A stretch of DNA of 25,844 nucleotides from assembly GCA_964612995.1 (NCBI GenBank), contig CAZTGE010000052.1:1-25844 (forward strand), in the 5' to 3' direction. This document shows positions 24,461 to 25,844 of this stretch, in pieces (the first letter of the stretch is position 1; each line of letters starts with the position of its first letter). Origin of the DNA: SLQH01 sp964612995. Its GTDB lineage: Bacteria; Planctomycetota; UBA11346. The position numbers were made by a program, and so were the translations under genes. A model generated the notes under the pieces. The model made no database searches. It was not told the DNA's origin and worked only from the letters and a program-made list of their open reading frames with translations.

Positions 24461-24870
24461 CAGCCGCCCCTCTCAAACAGGTCGAACAGGCCGTCGTAGA
24501 CGAGCGCCTTGTTCATGATGTCGACCAGGAAGATGAACACCGAGAGGATCACCGTCATGATCGCGATCACCACGGTCGACCGCAGCACGTTCTGACGGCT
24601 CGGCCAGTCGACCTTCACCATCTCGCGCTCGACATCGATCAGGAACTGCGAGGCGCGGGGATGGAAGCCGGCCAGCGCGATGCCCCCGATCAGGACCCCG
24701 AGAGCGAGAACGCCGAGCAGGCTGCCATAGACGAGGAAGGGCACGGCGCGATCGCCGATATACCCACTCCATTGCTCGTAGGATGAGCGTCCGAGGTCGA
24801 ACGCGATCAACACCGCGATCACCATCGTGATGGTGCGGATGATCCTTCCTTGCGGCCAGCGATACAGCAT
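24460..24870 (-). CDS. secE: Preprotein translocase subunit SecE
   Basis: SecE clamps SecY in the protein-export channel of the inner membrane. 136 residues with three membrane segments (about 11-27, 43-68 and 97-119), like the three-segment E. coli form and unlike the short one-segment SecE of many bacteria. The conserved amphipathic motif EREMVKVDWPSRQNVLRS (81-98) precedes the last helix. The ATG at 24870 has GGGGAT close upstream. An upstream in-frame start at 24903 would fall within the tRNA and is rejected. It lies 30 nt after tRNA-Trp. Confidence 0.94.
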   Translation of the reverse strand: MLYRWPQGRIIRTITMVIAVLIAFDLGRSSYEQWSGYIGDRAVPFLVYGSLLGVLALGVLIGGIALAGFHPRASQFLIDVEREMVKVDWPSRQNVLRSTVVIAIMTVILSVFIFLVDIMNKALVYDGLFDLFERGG

Positions 24871-24900
24871 GCCATCCCCGTGAGCGGGCGTTTCATGAAG

Positions 24901-24973
24901 CACGGGAAGAGGGGCTCGAACCCCCGACCTGCTGATTTGGAATCAGCTGCTCTACCAACTGAGCTATTCCCGT
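24901..24973 (-). tRNA. trnW: tRNA-Trp (CCA)
   Basis: A 73-nt cloverleaf on the minus strand. Acceptor stem ACGGGAA/TTCCCGT, D-arm GCTC..GAGC, anticodon arm GCTGA-TTCCAAA-TCAGC with anticodon CCA, T-arm with TTCGAGC and discriminator G. The 3' CCA is not encoded (CTT follows). All stems pair, with one G-U in the T-stem. It sits between rpmG and secE, an arrangement common to many bacteria, and is probably cut from the same transcript. Confidence 0.97.
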
Positions 24974-24980
24974 AGTCGAA

Positions 24981-25003
24981 GGCCGGAGTCACGCGCTCCG
25001 GCC
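24981..25003 (-). other. 8-bp hairpin just before tRNA-Trp
   Basis: GGCCGGAG and CTCCGGCC pair perfectly across a 7-nt loop, 8 nt upstream of the mature tRNA 5' end. It may act in tRNA processing or as an attenuator after rpmG. There is no T-run. Confidence 0.4.
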
Positions 25004-25008
25004 ACGAA

Positions 25009-25035
25009 GAGGGCAGGAGGGTATCCCCCGCCCTC
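25009..25035 (-). terminator. Imperfect hairpin after rpmG
   Basis: Six outer pairs (GAGGGC with GCCCTC) and a few inner pairs with mismatches, starting 20 nt beyond the rpmG stop. Together with the hairpin at 24981-25003 it may lower transcription into tRNA-Trp and secE. The assignment is tentative. Confidence 0.3.
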
Positions 25036-25054
25036 CGAATGCAAGCGCCGTCGC

Positions 25055-25216
25055 CTACTTCCGGCGCTTTTCCTTGTGCAGGGTCCGGCGACGCAGGCGC
25101 GGGTTGTACTTCATCAGCTCCAGCTTCTGGCCCATACGCGACCGGCTGGTGTAATAGTTGATGTCCCCGGTCTCGGAGCACACCAACATCACGTGCTCAC
25201 GTTTCTCCTTGGCCAT
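25055..25216 (-). CDS. rpmG: 50S ribosomal protein L33
   Basis: 53 residues, normal for L33: MAKEKREHVMLVCSETGD then YYTSRSRMGQ, KLELMKYNPRLRRR and a basic tail HKEKRRK. It has a single cysteine and so is the zinc-free (C-minus) form, which usually does not answer to zinc limitation. The ATG at 25216 has AAGGA 8 nt upstream; an upstream in-frame start at 25267 overlaps the tuf hairpin and encodes nothing L33-like. It sits between tuf and tRNA-Trp. Confidence 0.95.
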   Translation of the reverse strand: MAKEKREHVMLVCSETGDINYYTSRSRMGQKLELMKYNPRLRRRTLHKEKRRK

Positions 25217-25254
25217 CGCTCTGTCCTTTCTGGCCCCGACATCCGGAGCCGAAG

Positions 25255-25280
25255 GGGCCCCGCGCAAGCACGCGGGGCCC
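25255..25280 (-). terminator. Perfect 10-bp hairpin after tuf
   Basis: GGGCCCCGCG (25255-25264) and its complement (25271-25280) flank a 6-nt loop, 13 nt after the tuf stop and 38 nt before rpmG. The minus strand continues CCTTCGG without a T-run. It probably stabilises the tuf mRNA end or partly terminates, which would keep EF-Tu output above that of rpmG and the genes behind it. Confidence 0.55.
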
Positions 25281-25293
25281 TACCATCGGATCG

Positions 25294-25844
25294 CTACTCG
25301 ATGATCTTGGTCACCACGCCGGAGCCGACAGTGCGACCGCCTTCGCGGATGGCGAAGCGGAGGTTCTCCTCCATGGCGATCTTGCTGATCAGCTCGCCGG
25401 TGAACTTGACGTTGTCGCCGGGCATGACCATCTCGACATCGGCCGGGAGGGTGATGGTGCCGGTGACGTCGGTGGTGCGGAAGTAGAACTGTGGACGGTA
25501 GCCGGTGGTGAAGGGGGTCTTCCGACCGCCCTCGTCCTTGCCGAGAATGTAGCACTCGGCCTCGAACTTCCGGTGCGGGGTGATGGTGCCCGGCTTGCAT
25601 ACGACCATGCCACGCTGGACCTGGTCCTTCTTGATGCCACGCAGCAGCAGACCGCAGTTGTCACCCGCCTGGGTCGCATCCATCTCCTTGCGGAACATCT
25701 CGATGCCGGTGACGGTGGTCTTGATCGGCTGATCGACGATACCCACCAGCTCGACCTCTTCGTTGAGCTTGAGCTCACCGCGCTCGGCACGACCGGTGAC
25801 CACGGTGCCACGACCGGAGATCGAGAACACGTCCTCGACCGGCA
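25294..25844 (-). CDS. tuf: Elongation factor Tu, C-terminal part
   Basis: EF-Tu brings aminoacyl-tRNA to the ribosome. The window edge cuts the gene; about 182 C-terminal residues (domains II and III) are present, and the GTPase domain lies outside. The first full codons read PVEDVFSISGRGTVVTGR, the standard domain II start, followed by MDATQAGDNCGLLLRGI, RGMVVCKPGTITPH and GYRPQFYFRTTDVTG, and it ends GRTVGSGVVTKIIE. No break is seen. It is the first visible gene of the cluster, with a hairpin after its stop. A second tuf copy elsewhere cannot be judged. Confidence 0.97.
   Translation of the reverse strand, partial: PVEDVFSISGRGTVVTGRAERGELKLNEEVELVGIVDQPIKTTVTGIEMFRKEMDATQAGDNCGLLLRGIKKDQVQRGMVVCKPGTITPHRKFEAECYILGKDEGGRKTPFTTGYRPQFYFRTTDVTGTITLPADVEMVMPGDNVKFTGELISKIAMEENLRFAIREGGRTVGSGVVTKIIE

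Noticed and set aside
24871..24903. Longer SecE start at 24903
   Set aside because: It would begin inside the tRNA-Trp gene; ATG at 24870 gives a normal SecE N-terminus.

Overview
This is a GC-rich bacterial chromosomal window in which every supported gene lies on the minus strand. Transcription therefore runs from position 25844 towards 1. Several features suggest the PVC superphylum (Planctomycetota, Kiritimatiellota, Lentisphaerota): membrane-anchored Ser/Thr kinases carrying zinc ribbons, an exported thioredoxin-like protein with a GSDWCGWC motif, planctomycete-like RpoB and RpoC sequences, and the order tuf-rpmG-trnW-secE-nusG. The placement rests on remembered family resemblance, not on a search, and I cannot name a genus.

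Right half, in the direction of transcription (25844 to 12197): a transcription and translation supercluster. It runs tuf (3' part only), rpmG, tRNA-Trp, secE, nusG, rplK, rplA, rplJ, rplL, rpoB, rpoC, rpsL, rpsG. It ends in a strong 12-bp hairpin with no fusA behind it. Internal hairpins follow tuf and rpmG and sit between rplL and rpoB, the place where E. coli has its attenuator. Oddities are a 14-nt rpoC/rpsL overlap with a GTG start for rpsL, Arg at S12 position 88, an acidic N-terminal extension of about 55 residues on S7, a divergent rifampicin-region cluster in RpoB, and almost no room for the usual L10 leader before rplJ.

Middle (12028 to 8469): metabolism and redox genes. These are an exported thioredoxin-fold protein, ribose-5-phosphate isomerase B of the actinobacterial (Glu-base) type overlapping a DUF89 damage-control-phosphatase-like gene by 16 nt, and thioredoxin reductase.

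Left part (8360 to 327): two paralogous transmembrane Ser/Thr kinases whose genes overlap by 8 nt, then accA (acetyl-CoA carboxylase alpha subunit). Only 8 nt after accA comes a short, degenerate PII-family gene. PII proteins are known regulators of acetyl-CoA carboxylase in other lineages, so accA-PII is the most suggestive regulatory arrangement here.

Left end (1 to 326): a truncated GxxExxY-family gene with a tandem CTCCGTG-type leader, abutting an 11-bp palindrome; the rest of this stretch shows nothing I can support. I saw no CRISPR array, intact mobile element, defence island or rRNA. I do not think the window holds a wholly new system. The best leads are accA-PII, the coupled kinase pair, RpiB-DUF89 and the unusual S7.
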